64,000 nt of DNA from Acrasis kona. Taxonomy: Eukaryota; Heterolobosea; Eutetramitea; Acrasida; Acrasidae. The first letter of the stretch is position 1, and the number at the start of each line of letters is the position of its first letter. Where the stretch lies: the NCBI GenBank assembly GCA_026419775.2, contig JAOPGA020001623.1, positions 1-64,000 of the forward strand. The letters run 5' to 3'. The translations under genes were made by a program, and so were the position numbers. Below are positions 12,226 to 23,945 of the stretch, piece by piece. A model generated the notes under the pieces. That model was not told the DNA's origin. It ran no database searches and saw only the letters and a list, made by a program, of their open reading frames with translations.

Positions 12226-13651
12226 TCCGTTGTGAAATGAGTCGATTCTATCTCGCATTATTTCTATTTTTCCAGGCTTGTTTGTGGAGTTTGATCTTGT
12301 ATATACATGAACCTTTGACTGCTTGATGGCAACATCATCATTAATAGCGTATGGATTGCAGTATACAATTACATTGGGTGCTGCAGATTCTCCAAAAATG
12401 TCCCAACTATGATCAAGAAGTGCATAAGTATCATCTCCATCCTTCAAAGCTACAGCCATAGATTTTGATATGCAGTCACCTCTGAGAGGTATGTTCTGGC
12501 GCTTATCAATAGAACGGAAAGCAACCTCTTTCTGAGGCAACAAAGTAGCAATTGTACGGAGGTATTTTATGGTGGCAGAAGTATAGTGGAGATCCTCATT
12601 CTCTTTTGATTTAGTGTTGCCAACTTTTTGAACCTTCACTGATGCATGTTTATAATGCCATGCTGCTGCTGTAGTATTGGATTTCTTTGGAGCCAAATAT
12701 CGCCTTACTGAATTATATGACAATTTTGAGTTGTACTTCTCCTTCAGCTCCTTATGGATTTGGGTAACTTTCAAAGGTGTTGTTACAGTCCCTCCTCTTC
12801 GCTTTGGATCGGCGGCTAATTCCCTTCCGGTTGATACAATCTCGAGTATTTGGTTAGGAACGTCTGGTTCGCTCATATTTCGACCTGGATTAAAAGTATC
12901 AACAACATAGCCCGACGTAGAAGCGGATATCTGAAAAGTAAAAACAATTTCTGAAAAATAAAAAACTATCTGAAAAATAAAAAACCGAGATATCTCACTC
13001 AGAAATGACAACATAGCCCGACGTAGAAGCTTTTTTATTATGTTTGCTTTGGGCAGCAGCATGTTTTTTGAGCTTATTTAATTCGCTCTCGTGTACACTG
13101 ATACTCTTCAGAAGCTTTTTGATACTGAATGCCTTTTCCTTCTCTTTCTCAGAAGTGTTAAGAGAAACCCGCAAGTCTTCTGGCAGTTCTTGTATTGCTC
13201 TCAAATCACTCTGAAGCTTTGATAGCTGTGACCTCTGTACCTCTAGGGCCTGTTGATGCTCGTGTTGCTTAGGAGCTCTTATGACTTTATTCTTTGTGGA
13301 TTGTCCTATATATTTGCTCCGGCCAGCTGCTGACAGTATGTAAAAGTCACCCTCCTTCACAAAGGATAATGTATTTGGGTCCAGCAAATCCAATGTTATT
13401 TCCTCTGTGTGGTGCTTAATTTCAGCAATGAGCCCATTTGCCACCTGTATCACCTTTTGTTTGTCACAATCCTTCGTTCCGTTTTTTGTAAGGTGGTGCC
13501 AGAAGTATGCATTCATATATCTGTGATAGGGCATCCTCACATTTTCTTGATCCACATAGTAGTGTTTGATGTCAATCTCTGGCTTTTTAGAGGATGGCAA
13601 CGGAATGTACTTGGGTGGTCCTGAGAAAGTTAATAGGGTTTGTTGCTTCAT
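12214..13651 (-). CDS. Family A protein: coiled-coil N-terminus plus transposase-like C-terminus
   Basis: First segment 13651 to ~12990 (218 residues): MKQQTLLTF, then a 'YHRYMNAYFWHH' block like the one in element D, a KEGDFYILSA motif and a long coiled coil. Second segment ~12936 to 12214: a helix-turn-helix-like part (VTQIHKELKEKY, NSVRRYLAPKKSN), then HYTSATIKYLRTIATLLP, SIDKRQNIPLRGD and DHSWDIF, reminiscent of an unclassified transposase-like family in animals (from memory). Between them lies a ~60 nt gap holding three TTTTTCAG-like acceptor sites. A 20+ nt block encoding ASTSGYVV is repeated in frame on both sides, so the junction could be an intron or a local duplication. Confidence 0.5.
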
Positions 13652-13875
13652 TAGATCAGATGAAAAACGGTCACATCGGATCTAGCTATTTATACTGCAA
13701 TTATTATGAACGTTACGTATTTTATTTGACTTGGGTCAACTTTATTAATATAATTAATTTTCGGAGATAGCGAAAATTTTTATCATTATCAGTATGGGTT
13801 ATGGGTATCTCGGAAATTATCATCAGATCAGGATGGATGGTAGGGTAAGAGCGATTTTTTAAAACCCTGATTATT
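12214..13875 (-). mobile_element. Family A DNA element, copy 1 (5' end intact, 3' end truncated)
   Basis: The left terminus in element orientation is at ~13875 (starting CAGGGTTTTAAAA on the minus strand). A homologous terminus occurs at ~23945 in the opposite orientation, which shows that this is a repeated family. The element carries a two-part gene (separate entry). No matching right terminus is found near 12214, so this copy looks truncated there. The superfamily is not assigned; the second half of the protein looks like a DDE-type transposase. Confidence 0.6.
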
Positions 13876-14064
13876 GTGTCTTCCCAAGTGTTTGCTTGAG
13901 GTTGATAGAGGAGAAACTGTTTTTTGCTGAAATTGGTGCAAAACTGAAAATGTTATTGTCATTTTCAGTATTCCTTGACATTACAAACATTATATAAATA
14001 AAATTAGATTGATCCAATTCTGTTTCTAAAAATATTGCACTCTGCTTGATATTTGATTGTTCGG

Positions 14065-14097
14065 TTTGCAATGCGTTTTGCAATGCGTTTTGCAAAC
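14065..14097. repeat. Short tandem repeat (TTTGCAATGCG unit)
   Basis: About three near-perfect 11-12 bp units in a row, just inside the gene split by element E. No function proposed. Confidence 0.5.
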
Positions 14098-14928
14098 GTT
14101 TGCTAAATGAAAAATAGCACAATGAAGCGCCAAAAGATAAAAAAAGGAGAGCAAACTATCAAAATGTGCAGCAAATAAAAAAAAGCAGCGGTCTGAACAT
14201 AATGGAGACTTTTATAACCAAAGTGATGATGAAGAAGTTTTGGTTATAACAACAAATCAGACACAAAATGTGTTAAAACAAGACCAACAAGATGACCATG
14301 AAAAGATTTTAAAGGAATCTTTGAAAGAAATCAAAAAAGCTAAGCATGAAGATCAACTGGACGCTACAACAATAAATACTTCTAAATTGATTAAAAAGTA
14401 TACTTTATTAAATAACAAGGTTACCGATGAAATTGAGGTGCTTAATGAAATGAGGGAAGAATTAAATAAAAAGATCTCTTCATTTGAAGTGTGGAATGCC
14501 AAGAGGGATAGACATAACCGAAGTAAAAATATATGTTTGTTTCGATCATACAAATGCAGTATGGATGTCCGAAACTTTGTTGATTTTGGATGTTCGAGTT
14601 AATCTTGGACATCCGAAAAGATTTCGGACATAGTGGAAAGGATCCGGATAGCAATGAAATTTAATAAACTTTCAAAAAAAACAATAAACAAATGTGCCAT
14701 ATATGTGGTTACAGGTAAGCAAACACACACACTTGTGTAATTGTAAGTATCATGCTGTTGAATAACCATGGTAGGAGTATTGATCATTTTTACAAAATTA
14801 AAAAACTATAATAAATAAACAAATGTGTTTTGCACAAAAGTTTAATTAAAGATGATAAATGTGTGCACTTGATTCAGGAGTGACTGGGAATGCAAGCTTG
14901 TGTACGTTTTTTCAAATAATTGATTATT

Positions 14929-16659
14929 TTATTTAAAGCGAAAAGTGTGGTTACTAGTCCTAACAATTTTACGCTTTGATGGTGATCTGGCAACTTTGAG
15001 AAATTGTGTGGCTGATGGACGCTTTAGTGGGGAAGTTTCTGTTAATATACGAGTTTTTGACTTCTCTAATTGAGTGGTTGTTGTTGATTCTGCAGGGTGA
15101 AGGACACTATACAATTTTTTCCTTCTTTTAAGCTTAGGATGTGGCTCTAGAACCTGATTCCCAGTTGCAACTTCATCCTCAAAGCCATACATTGTTGGAT
15201 TATAATTTAAATGGTCCTTTCCACTTAACTGTATTTTTTCACGATAATTATCAGTGTCAACTGATGCATTTTCATTGATATCAACGTTATCATCATTGAC
15301 ATCATTGTTGTCGCTATAATCATTGACATCACCATTATCATCAAGATTATCAGCTTGGCATGGCTTACTTAGATCATTGTCAGATCTGTTATCCTCGCAT
15401 TCACTGTTGCTCTGCTGATCATTATTATCATTATTTTGATGACTATCATCACTACTGCTAGATTGACTGCTATTTTCATCATCATCATCACCGTCAATAA
15501 GACCCTCTATGTACTGAGATTGTAAGTCAACCATATCTTGTATGACTTGAGAACAAGAGATAATTTGTACTGTAGATTGAAAATCATTATTTTTGTAATT
15601 TTTGGCTTGTGATTACAATCAAACAGTTTGAACACGTTGCTGTGATCTGCAAATCCTGTCTCTATATGCGAACGCTTGCTACCATGCGCTGTATTAAATG
15701 TACCCTCATCAAGCTCAAGATCAATCCCTCTGATTTTCCGGATTGGAGTAATAAAATTCAATGTATTTAATTGATCCTGAGGCTGTTGTTCCTCAATAAG
15801 TTGATCAATAAACAATGTGTAACCACCATCTAATTGCAATACATCCCTCTTCCCCATTAAATTATTTGGCTGCCACTTGATAAACATTGACCCATCATTG
15901 TTCTCAGCACACATTTCAGATTGTGATGCTGCAACGTAAAAACCATTGACATCCATCATCACTTGGGTTCTGACACCAGCTTGCTTCAGTTTGTAACTAT
16001 ACAGCCTCTTTTTTTAAATCCAATAATCTCTCTCATTGAGTTGTAATTGATGCAATTATCATGTCCATCAGCATAAAGGTCACGTTTTTAAATTGCTCTG
16101 GATTGTTCAAATGAGCTGACAATACTCGAATAGCCATATTACTGAACATGTTTTCTAGCTTTTCATCAACCCATATATTTAAGCTTTGATAGTGTTTGTC
16201 ATACACCTCTTTTAACAAATCGTGCATTGATGATTTTGGAATGCAATCTTTTTGAAGTTCTCCTAAACTTAAACCGACAAGTAAATGATAGATAATCAAA
16301 AGTCCTTTCTCCACATTTTGATATGGCCCACACCAATCACGCCTTGAAAAGTAGTCGTTCAAAAAAATTAATGGGCCAATATATCCAAAAGACTCCAAAA
16401 CTGTTTTTTTTACATGTTTGATATTTTTGATATCTCTTGCTTTGGTGCGGTGGCCTTTTGTTGGTTCAATTATCTTCCATTCTTCTTTGAAACACCCCCA
16501 TTGCTCTGCAATGAGTGTCTTCTTCCTCTTTGCAAGTTCAACTTTTATGCGTTCTTCACTCATCTTGTTGTTCCGAGAGTCTGACGATGTGTCCGAAATT
16601 TTTTTGGATATCCAAGATTGACTCGGATGTTCAAAATCAACTCGGATGTTTGAAATCAA
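14929..16659 (-). pseudogene. DDE transposase of element E, frameshifted
   Basis: Three overlapping minus-strand pieces (16659-16033, 15962-15507, 15534-14929) make one ancestral protein. Around 16060 'VTFML' runs into 'DGHDNCINYNSM' only after a frame change. A second change occurs in an A-run near 16015 before YSYKLKQAGVRTQV and MDVNGF. A further frame change lies near 15530. The order Asp in 'LDGHDN', 'YSYKLK..G.R.QV..D.NG' and 'NNDGSMF' matches Harbinger/IS4-type DDE enzymes. The C-terminal third is an Asp/Asn/Ser-rich tail ending in a basic cluster. Not functional as it stands. Confidence 0.55.
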
Positions 16660-16709
16660 CCCGGATGTTCAAAATCTACTGGGATGTTCAAAATTGATGT
16701 GGATGTTCA
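16619..16709. repeat. Tandem 19-20 bp subterminal repeats of element E
   Basis: About five units of the form 'ctcggatgttcaaaatca', with small changes (gtttga, ccgg, tggg). Subterminal arrays like this often bind the element's own transposase or an accessory protein. Confidence 0.75.
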
Positions 16710-17423
16710 TATTTATGGTAATCTCGGATATTTCTCCAAGTACACACAATATATTGATGGCCTCACTTTCTTAGTTCAAGAGCTTGAAGATCAAAACAAA
16801 GCAGATATGGATGAAGAGGACATTTATTCAATTTGTAAAAAAAAAGTGAAAGAAGAAATAGTTCCAGCTCTACTTCCAAAAAACTTTCAAAAGGAAGCAC
16901 AGTTTCTGATTGATCTATATAAGCACCCAATTGAGGAAAGAATGCCAAAGTGTTCAAGAGGCATTATCGACAACAACAACAGTGAATAAATGTCTACGTT
17001 TTATTTCTTGTCCAATTTTTGATACAATGAACTGTATTTTGAGTGAATGTTTCTCTATCAATTGATTGAATTGCCTCATGTATAGCATCAAGCAGTGAAT
17101 CCTCACACTCTTCATCAATCTCATAGTCTTGAATGAAGCGTTTTATGTTAGAAAAGGAAAGCTCGATTGGATTATAATCCGGGGAATAAGGAGGTAAAAA
17201 TATGTGTGGAATGGTATTGTTATGCAAGTAATTAGTACAAAAATCAGAGTGATGAATTTGGGCATTGTCCATAATAAGGATTGCATTGAGTGACAACTTT
17301 CTCTCCAACCCTCGTAAAAACCAGAGGAAATCTTCTTTCTTCATCCCGTTACCATCGGTAGTTTCTCGCAGGTAATAATGAAAAACACTATCTGAATTCT
17401 GGGCCATAATTAACGAGAATGAG

Positions 17424-18998
17424 GGGAGCGGCAGGTATCATTTTTATCCACCACCCCTCGAAAATTTTTAATATTAATCATTTCTGACCTCCCCCCTCCA
17501 AAAACAAAATCATCTCAACCCCCTTAGTATTTTAAAAATTATTTATTTTTAGATGAGATTACTACGTCTCTTATAAGGAAGAGAGCAAACTCCATTCTGT
17601 ATGTCCCTGAATACTCGATTTCTTGAGGCACCATCTGGTTGAAAAGGAATGGTTGAAAATGTTTCTTTTTGAACTCCAAATCTAAATTCATCAATCACAT
17701 TCCTCTTCTTTGCATCTGCTGCCTGCTGTTTCTTTGTCAGGTGAACCGACTTCATATGCTCGTCTTCATGACATACACTAAGGAAGCACATTCCACACTC
17801 CCTGCAAAGATGTAATCTTTTCTCTTGACTTGGTAGGTACTTATCCATATTGATATCTCCACCTTCAATTCTCTTTGACAAGGGCATAAAGTGATCACTA
17901 TTGTTTGGGTCAGGTACAGGCATAGGAATAAAACCATCAAACTTTCTAAATAGAATTGGACTCCCCTCACACTATACTGAATACCCAGTGGTTCAAGCCT
18001 TTCATTGACAGCTTGTGCAACATATATACCTTGCAATGCAGAACAGAATTCAGGACGTCTCCTCCTTTCTTGCGCTGCCACTTCGCTCTTCTCAGCAACA
18101 ACCTCACTAATTAATTTAGACATGTCGTCAAACTTTCTCTTCCGCCCAGCTTTACCTTTCTCAACAACCTTCTTTAGCTTGTGATTGTTGTGAATGTACT
18201 TTTTCTGCACCAGTGCATGATCTTTGAGTCGGCCAAGCTTGTCTAGTTTGGTGTTTATATCATTTTTGAGCCTTGTCTGCATGTTCTTTAGTTTAGAAAG
18301 CTTCTGCTCATCAAACAGAAGTGAGTTACTGTTGAGCATATTGATAGCGTCTTCAATTTGCCGAAGTTCCCCCTTTAAGGTATTGATGACATCCTTCACA
18401 TCCTGCTGTTTTTCGTACTTTCTTTTGGGGAGCTCAACTGTGGTAGATTTTTCAAACTGGACATTCCCATTTGCCGATAGCTTGTAATAGGGTCCATGAG
18501 GTGCGAAATAATCTCTGTCGAGTCTCTGTAGTGCCAAAGTTATGTCAGGTCTTTTCTTTACTTCAATAGACTTCCATAACTCATTAGCAGCTTTCCACAT
18601 CCCATTCTTATCTGGTACTAGCTTTGAAAGAGTGCAGCAGTATATACCATATGCATTCATGAAATACTGGTAGCTGTCTTTAGGTGTTTCAATGTAAAGG
18701 CAGTTTGTAGCAGGAGTGATTGGTTTTGACTTGGTGAAGAAAGTAGTGAGTTTTAGTTGTGACATTATTCTGATTTCTATATGATCGTCACAAAGCGAAA
18801 ATCGCTTTTAAATCAATTACGTTTACGATTAACGGTTAGACATAGATCTAGATTTTAGCCAACTTGAAAGTAAAAATAATTATAAACATTTATTGGCAAA
18901 AAATTTTTATATATATCATTTGTGACCCCCTAATAAAAACCGAAATCATTGTATACCCCCCACTAAAAATATTGAAAAAATGATTCCTGCCGCTCCCT
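17424..18998 (-). mobile_element. Element D: 1.57 kb DNA element, TIR GGGAGCGGCAGG
   Basis: Both ends carry GGGAGCGGCAGG(T/A)ATCATTTTT in inverted orientation (17424-17447 and 18975-18997). They are flanked by TGAG (17420-17423 and 18999-19002), a 3-4 bp target duplication. The insertion splits a Tc1-like transposase whose frame is restored on excision. One gene inside. I know no named family with this terminus and this protein. Confidence 0.8.
17549..18765 (-). CDS. Element D protein: 'MNAY' domain, coiled coil, C2H2 zinc finger
   Basis: From ATG 18765: MSQLKLTTFF, a block 'YQYFMNAYGIYCCTL' with 'ANELWKSI' (distantly HMG-box-like), PYYKLSANG, a long coiled coil, a basic GRKRKF segment, then EFCSALQGIYVAQAVNERL. 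About 17955 the frame shifts by one. The other frame continues FDGFIPMPVPDPNN to a C2H2-like finger CRECGMCFLSVCHEDEH and stops at 17549. So this copy has one frameshift, or the gene uses one. No DDE, tyrosine-recombinase or replication domain is evident. The N-terminal block and the coiled coil parallel the family A protein. Confidence 0.55.
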
Positions 18999-19110
18999 TG
19001 AGCTTTGTGTAACATTCCCAGCAGGGTACTCTGCCGGCTGACCCATTTTAAAGTGACCATAACGTATAAGAAGACAAAGTTCAATAAGTTCACTATCAAT
19101 ACTGTCAAAA

Positions 19111-19856
19111 GGTATTAAAAGCACCGATATTTATGATAACAGTTTAAATTCATGCTTCATCTTTAATTTGGAACAGGTTAACAACTTAATAAGACAATAA
19201 AACACAATACTTATCGCTTTATTGCGCTGGGTGTATATAGTTTAACAGAATTAAAAAGTATTAATTTTGAGCAAATCTGATTTTTTTTGACACGTTACAA
19301 CTTTTTTCGACTTGAAAATGATTAATTTCGACACAGGACAATCGGAGGGTAATAACTCAGCGGCAACAAACATTTAGTATGAATAGTATGAAGCAGAGAA
19401 GCATAATTTGATATGGAGATTCATAAAAGAGTTGCAGAAATTTTATTGAATTACATTATTGTAGATGTACTGTGAAAAGAACACAATTAGTAGAAGTCAC
19501 AGGTTCAATACTTGGTTTAAACAGTTTTGGGAGAAGCTGTTTCAATCTAAGAATTTGGCCGCCTGAACCTGTTGACAACTACCTGCCATGCTTAGAGGTC
19601 TCAATCAAGCATTCAAACGCAAGTCCAAGTATTCAAGCAAAAACACAAGACACAGAGCGGTTCTCACCTAAGACATGAGGATTTAGGCCGTAGGGAAACA
19701 TATGTAAAGTAAATATCCATATGGCTGTCAATAAGGCAGTTCCAATAAAGCCATGTTGTCCAGATGACCCACACGTCATCTGGCTTAACTTTTAAAAAAA
19801 AAAGTTGCAATTTGCGGCGCCTGCGTTTTGAAGTTTGATTTTTGGGGTGTCATGAT
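19111..19856. other. Island sequence without a gene; one hairpin
   Basis: No supported ORF. A perfect 9-bp stem, CCAGATGAC/GTCATCTGG with a 6 nt loop, lies at 19761-19784. The rest is low-information flank between the Tc1-like remnant and the Pro/Thr-rich ORF. Confidence 0.4.
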
Positions 19857-21165
19857 TTAAATTGTTGGTGTTTGAGGTGCTGTGAAGTTTGGATACGAGT
19901 TTGGTGTGTGAGGTGTTGATCTTTGCGAAACCAATAAATTAGATGTTCTTTTTTGTGTAGGCGTTTGAGGTGTTAGCAGATGGTAGTTGTAATTACTTGG
20001 TGTTGATAAAAGAATGTTGGAGGTTGGTGTCCTTGCGGCAAAGAAATTTAATTCTGTTGGATGTAGAGTTGAACTTGGTGTGGATGGCATTGCGGTTGCC
20101 CTCTTCTGTGGTGTTGAGGTTGGTGCATTGTTGTTAATGTTATTTGCTTGTTGTCCACGGTAGCCTTCGGTTTGATGAATATTTACAAATCGTTGAACTC
20201 CCGCATCAATGTTACAAAGTGGTGAAATCTGATAAAAATCTTTCAATGTTATGGTTTGACTTTTGAAAGATGATTGAGGGGGTTGTGGAGTTGATGTTTG
20301 TAGAGTTCGTGGAATTTGTGGGGTTTGTGAATGTGAATCTGTTGACTGTTGTGAGTGGGGTATTATATCTAAAAACCTTGTAGCAAATTATACAATATCT
20401 GTTTTCTGGTAAAATTGAAACAGTTCATGCTGTGTTCAAGGGATTTGCACGGATGGAAATACTTTAAACTCAATGAGTATTTCGGCAGTCTTGATTATGT
20501 TCGGTACAGTTGTTATAATTTTTGACCGCTTGTTCACTTGAATATCATCTCGGTAAGTATCTGAGATTCTCAACCGCTCAATGCATCGCTCTGTCAAAAC
20601 TCTTCCTGGATTATTACGCAACTCAATTTCCCTTCTCCTTTTCTCAGCATATCTCTCAGCTTCCTGTGAAATTCAATTCATTCTCTCATGGTACTCGGAC
20701 TGTTCTGGATTTCTACCATTTTTTTCCAATGCTTGCTTTTTTTGGGACTTGTAAATGTCTTTGCGTGCTTTCTTGTACTCATTGTCATTAATCTCAAGTT
20801 CTTCAATGTACGAAGAATTTTTGAATAACCAAAAACATTCCATTCTCTGTAAACATCACTGTAGAATTTTTAATGTTTACAGAAAGGGTACTTGAAGCAT
20901 TTTCGTTTGGACTCACTTGATTTTGGTACATTTGCTGTGCATAGACTATTATAAAAATTGTTGCTCAATTGTTTGTTTTGAATTAAATGTTTGTACACAG
21001 AAAACACAGTGAAAATATATTTTATCGTGTGGTTTTTTAGGTTCTAATCTTCTATTTGGGTAAGATGTACATCTTTGAAAACATTTATCAATGGACTCTG
21101 CTGTGAAGTGCTTTATCAGTTTTGGAACTTTGTGCCTAGTAACGCGTCGGTAATGGGTTGTGAGG
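19857..21165 (-). pseudogene. Decayed ORF cluster with Pro/Thr-rich and basic coiled-coil parts
   Basis: Three minus-strand pieces follow each other. About 21165-20960 has spaced cysteines (CFQRCTSYPN, CVFCVQTF). About 20850-20436 is highly charged (YKKARKDIYKSQKKQ; AEKRRREIELRNNPGR), with an internal stop near 20670. About 20370-19857 is rich in TP/SP/QTP. Each reads like protein but they do not form one open frame. Probably one dead transposon gene; family unknown. Confidence 0.35.
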
Positions 21166-22649
21166 ATTTAATTTATCCAAATTTAATTGTTGAAATAGTT
21201 GTGGTTGCATGAATGTGTTAAGTGTGGAAGTGTTGTGATTTCAAACAAATTTATTGATCTCTACATTTCNTCATTCACCTCTCATCCTTCAACCGTCCAA
21301 CCTGTAACTGCCCCTATATTTCTCTATGCTCTCAACATTGCTTCTAAATATTAATTAATGGACCCGCCGCTAACCTTGAAAGCTAAATTTTGGTGCTGCT
21401 TATGGTACCTGCCTTCTATAATGCTACCCCTTATAGTATTTCCAGAGACTTTAATCCTCCGTGCCACCGCTATGGGAAAATTCAACATTGAGAGCACTGC
21501 TCAGCACTGAGACTGGCGGATTAATGCAAATTGAAGGTTCAAATAATGTTACAATAAATTAAATGCTGAAATATCTTTTTTTTATTTGTGCGAAAATGTG
21601 GGCTGTGTGTTCAAGCTTAATGAACTTGCGGAGAAAGTAGATTTTCACAGCGGAATGCTATTTTTAAATGTCCGCTGAAGANGAAAACACTTTCCACACC
21701 TGTGCAAAGAATCATTGATTTATTGTTACGTTACAGTTATTGAATGTAAAATGATTTACACTTTGCTTCGGTTGGGTAATAGCAACAGTATTGACATCTT
21801 TCTGAACAATGATATCCTCATCAGGAGACAAATNCAACGATTTGTTCTTTTCACAATTTGAAATGTTCTCTTTTGTCCTTGTACGGACTTTCAAACGGTA
21901 GGATCAGGCTTGAAGGACACGTTTGTAATTAAAACTGAAATATGTGCCTTCAATCCCAGAGAGACAGTTAATTATAATGGTGACATTTTTAATAAAGCTT
22001 TTTGTAAAATGCAAATTATATACATATATATTATCCTTTGGTATTATTGTTTTAAAAGTGTTCTTTTCAGTTTCAACAATATTATTTAAATAATACTTTA
22101 TTGTTTAGTTATTATATGTAAAACTACATAAAAGATACACTATGTTGTTTAACTATTTTCTTTCTTTCCATTTTGCCAACCAACAAAATAATATAAAATA
22201 TTATCATATATATTTTCCTTGCTATATCAGTATTTTTTTATAATAATAACACTTTTTAATATATTATGTAAAAATAACACTATTTTATATTAAATAAATA
22301 AAAATCTTAATTTTTTATAAAAAATAAAATATTTAATATATACTTTAAAACAAACAAAAATATACAAATAAACAAAGTTAATAAATATTATTAAAAATAA
22401 AAAAAACATTTAAAATTTTAAATATAAAAAGTTAATTTAATATTAAAATTAAAAGGTAATTGAAATATTTTATAAATAAGCTAAATTTTTATTTAATAGA
22501 GGCTGCAGCATTGATGAGATACAATAATAAGTGCAAAAAGGCAAAATAAAGATATATGTCTTTAAAAATCTATAATACTGTCTATTAAAGATTTAAAAAG
22601 AAATGCAAAAAATAAATTTTGCATTAAAAATACCAAAATTGCTTTTTAT
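21166..22649. other. AT-rich stretch, partly ambiguous bases
   Basis: 21166-21950 has no convincing gene and several N bases. 22020-22640 is extremely AT-rich with short A/T runs. A motif at ~21990-22020 (AATAAAGCTTTTTGTAAAATGCA) matches one at ~40356-40385, part of a dispersed repeat. Probably decayed transposon DNA. Confidence 0.5.
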
Positions 22650-23945
22650 AAAACAGAGATAATTTTGAAAGTTTATTGGGTGGATGTTTTTTAAACTGTG
22701 GTTGACTTTAGACTGATTAGGGTAACATGTACTGATATGTATGCGTTTTTTGTTTTTGTTAATATCTACAATTTTTAGACATTGGAAAACTAGCCATTCA
22801 CATCAGCCCACCGTTGATTTACACACACCAGTCATTCATTCACAACCTAAAGATGAATCTCCGTTAAATGCCGACATAATGGCGATGATCAAAGAAATTA
22901 AATCCAACCAAAGTGAACTCAAAGAACAAAACTAATCACTAAGAACCCAGTTGTACCAACTACAACGTTTAACCAACAATCCTGACCCAAGAGACAGCAC
23001 CCTGACACCTGGGCAAAGGGCATTTTGCATATGCACCATAACAGGTGAATTTGAGTACATATCTTTGGACAAGATCATTTGCAACATGCCCCGGGACAAT
23101 CCTGATTGTGATGAGTTGAAAAAGTTGTATACTAGGCGAGCTGTTTTAGAGCTTGATTACTCTCAGAAGATAATCCCGAGTATGCAAAGTGGGACTCTCA
23201 GGCCACCAGGTGATCCGTTTCACAGTTACCTGTACAACACCGACCTGATCAAGAAACTGGATGAGTTCCAAGTCAATTTTAAGGCACTAGAGAATCCACC
23301 GAAAAGGCAAAAGGTTACCCATCGCACAAAATAATCATTATATTTTACAATTTACAAACTGGTAAACAATTTAAACCTTTTCTTCCATATTCTCAAACAC
23401 CTTATGACATTGTGGATAATGGGCCATTTTCAAATAAGAACACTGAGATAAATCCAACCATAAATCATATTCCAATTGAACATACCGAAGCAGTTGAACA
23501 ACTTTTAAGTAAACTTTTAAACAACAAAGTTATAACATTATGCAATCGTCAAGACCTTAAATACATACTTGGATTACAAGTAGAAATGAAGAAAGATGGC
23601 AAAAGCATTTGATTAATTGTCAGTGGTAAAAATCTTAGTTTATCATTAAGACAATTTAACGTAGAGTTACTTACTTGTAAACAAATCTTCAAAGTTGTAC
23701 GCAAACATTCTTACGGTTGCGTGGTTGATGTGAAAGATTGTTATTACAACATTCCAGTTGCCAAAGAGAGTAAACCATATCTTGGAATTACTTTTAACAG
23801 TAAATATTATCAATTTGAAAAATGTCCAATGGGTGTGACCACCAGTATTGAAGCATGTGCTACATTAACTAATTATATTGCACAAATCACTGATCCTTCC
23901 ATACTAATCCAGATCAATGATTTTTTAGTAAGGGAGGACACAGCA
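22650..23945 (+). mobile_element. Retroelement fossil with reverse transcriptase (DIRS- or Ty3-like)
   Basis: The upstream part encodes an unknown, possibly structural, protein segment. Downstream is a clear reverse transcriptase palm segment (DVKDCYYNIPVAKESKPY then FEKCPMGVTTS), closest in feel to DIRS-type enzymes. The element is broken, with several interruptions, and is cut at its right end by a family A copy. It starts beside a repeat motif also present near 31010 and 39940. Old, by its decay. Confidence 0.55.

Larger units (their letters stand above)
14565..16735 (-). mobile_element. Element E: DDE transposon with ~50 bp inverted repeats
   Basis: About 14579-14632 and 16586-16640 are inverted copies sharing ATGTCCGAAAT, GGAT(G/A)TCCAAGATT and AACTCG blocks. 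The right end continues into a 19-20 bp tandem array. The minus-strand transposase remnant lies between them. Flanking coding sequence reads as one interrupted gene. The superfamily is probably Harbinger- or IS4-like on protein grounds. Confidence 0.6.
14125..16989 (+). pseudogene. Unknown coiled-coil gene split by element E
   Basis: The left part (~14160-14565) encodes an acidic then basic coiled-coil region (QSDDEEVLVIT, LNEMREELNKKISSFEVW). The right part (~16735-16989) continues in the same style (YTQYIDGLTFLVQELE... to a stop at 16987-16989). The intervening 2.2 kb is a separate transposon on the other strand. The start region drifts between frames, so this copy is probably dead. It ends 5 bp from the convergent Tc1-like transposase, so both may belong to one older element. 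No family recognised. Confidence 0.45.
16994..19110 (-). pseudogene. Tc1/mariner-type (DD34E-like) transposase, interrupted by element D
   Basis: The C-terminal half (17407-16994) has ILIMDNAQIHH, then LPPYSPDYNPIE; 34 residues separate the Asp from the Glu, as in Tc1 enzymes. An upstream piece at 19003-19110 encodes YGHFKMGQPAEYPAGN. Removing element D with one copy of its target duplication joins TQSS to FSLIMAQ in frame, which is strong evidence that D inserted into this gene. Sequence further upstream of 19110 is not recognisable, so the N-terminal DNA-binding domain is missing or decayed. Confidence 0.75.

Noticed and set aside
19761-19784. Perfect hairpin as a terminator or structured RNA
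   Set aside because: Isolated 9-bp stem with no gene context or second copy; could be chance.
22020-22640. AT-rich block as a centromere, origin or organelle insertion
   Set aside because: No periodicity, no organelle-like genes; plain decayed AT-rich DNA explains it.
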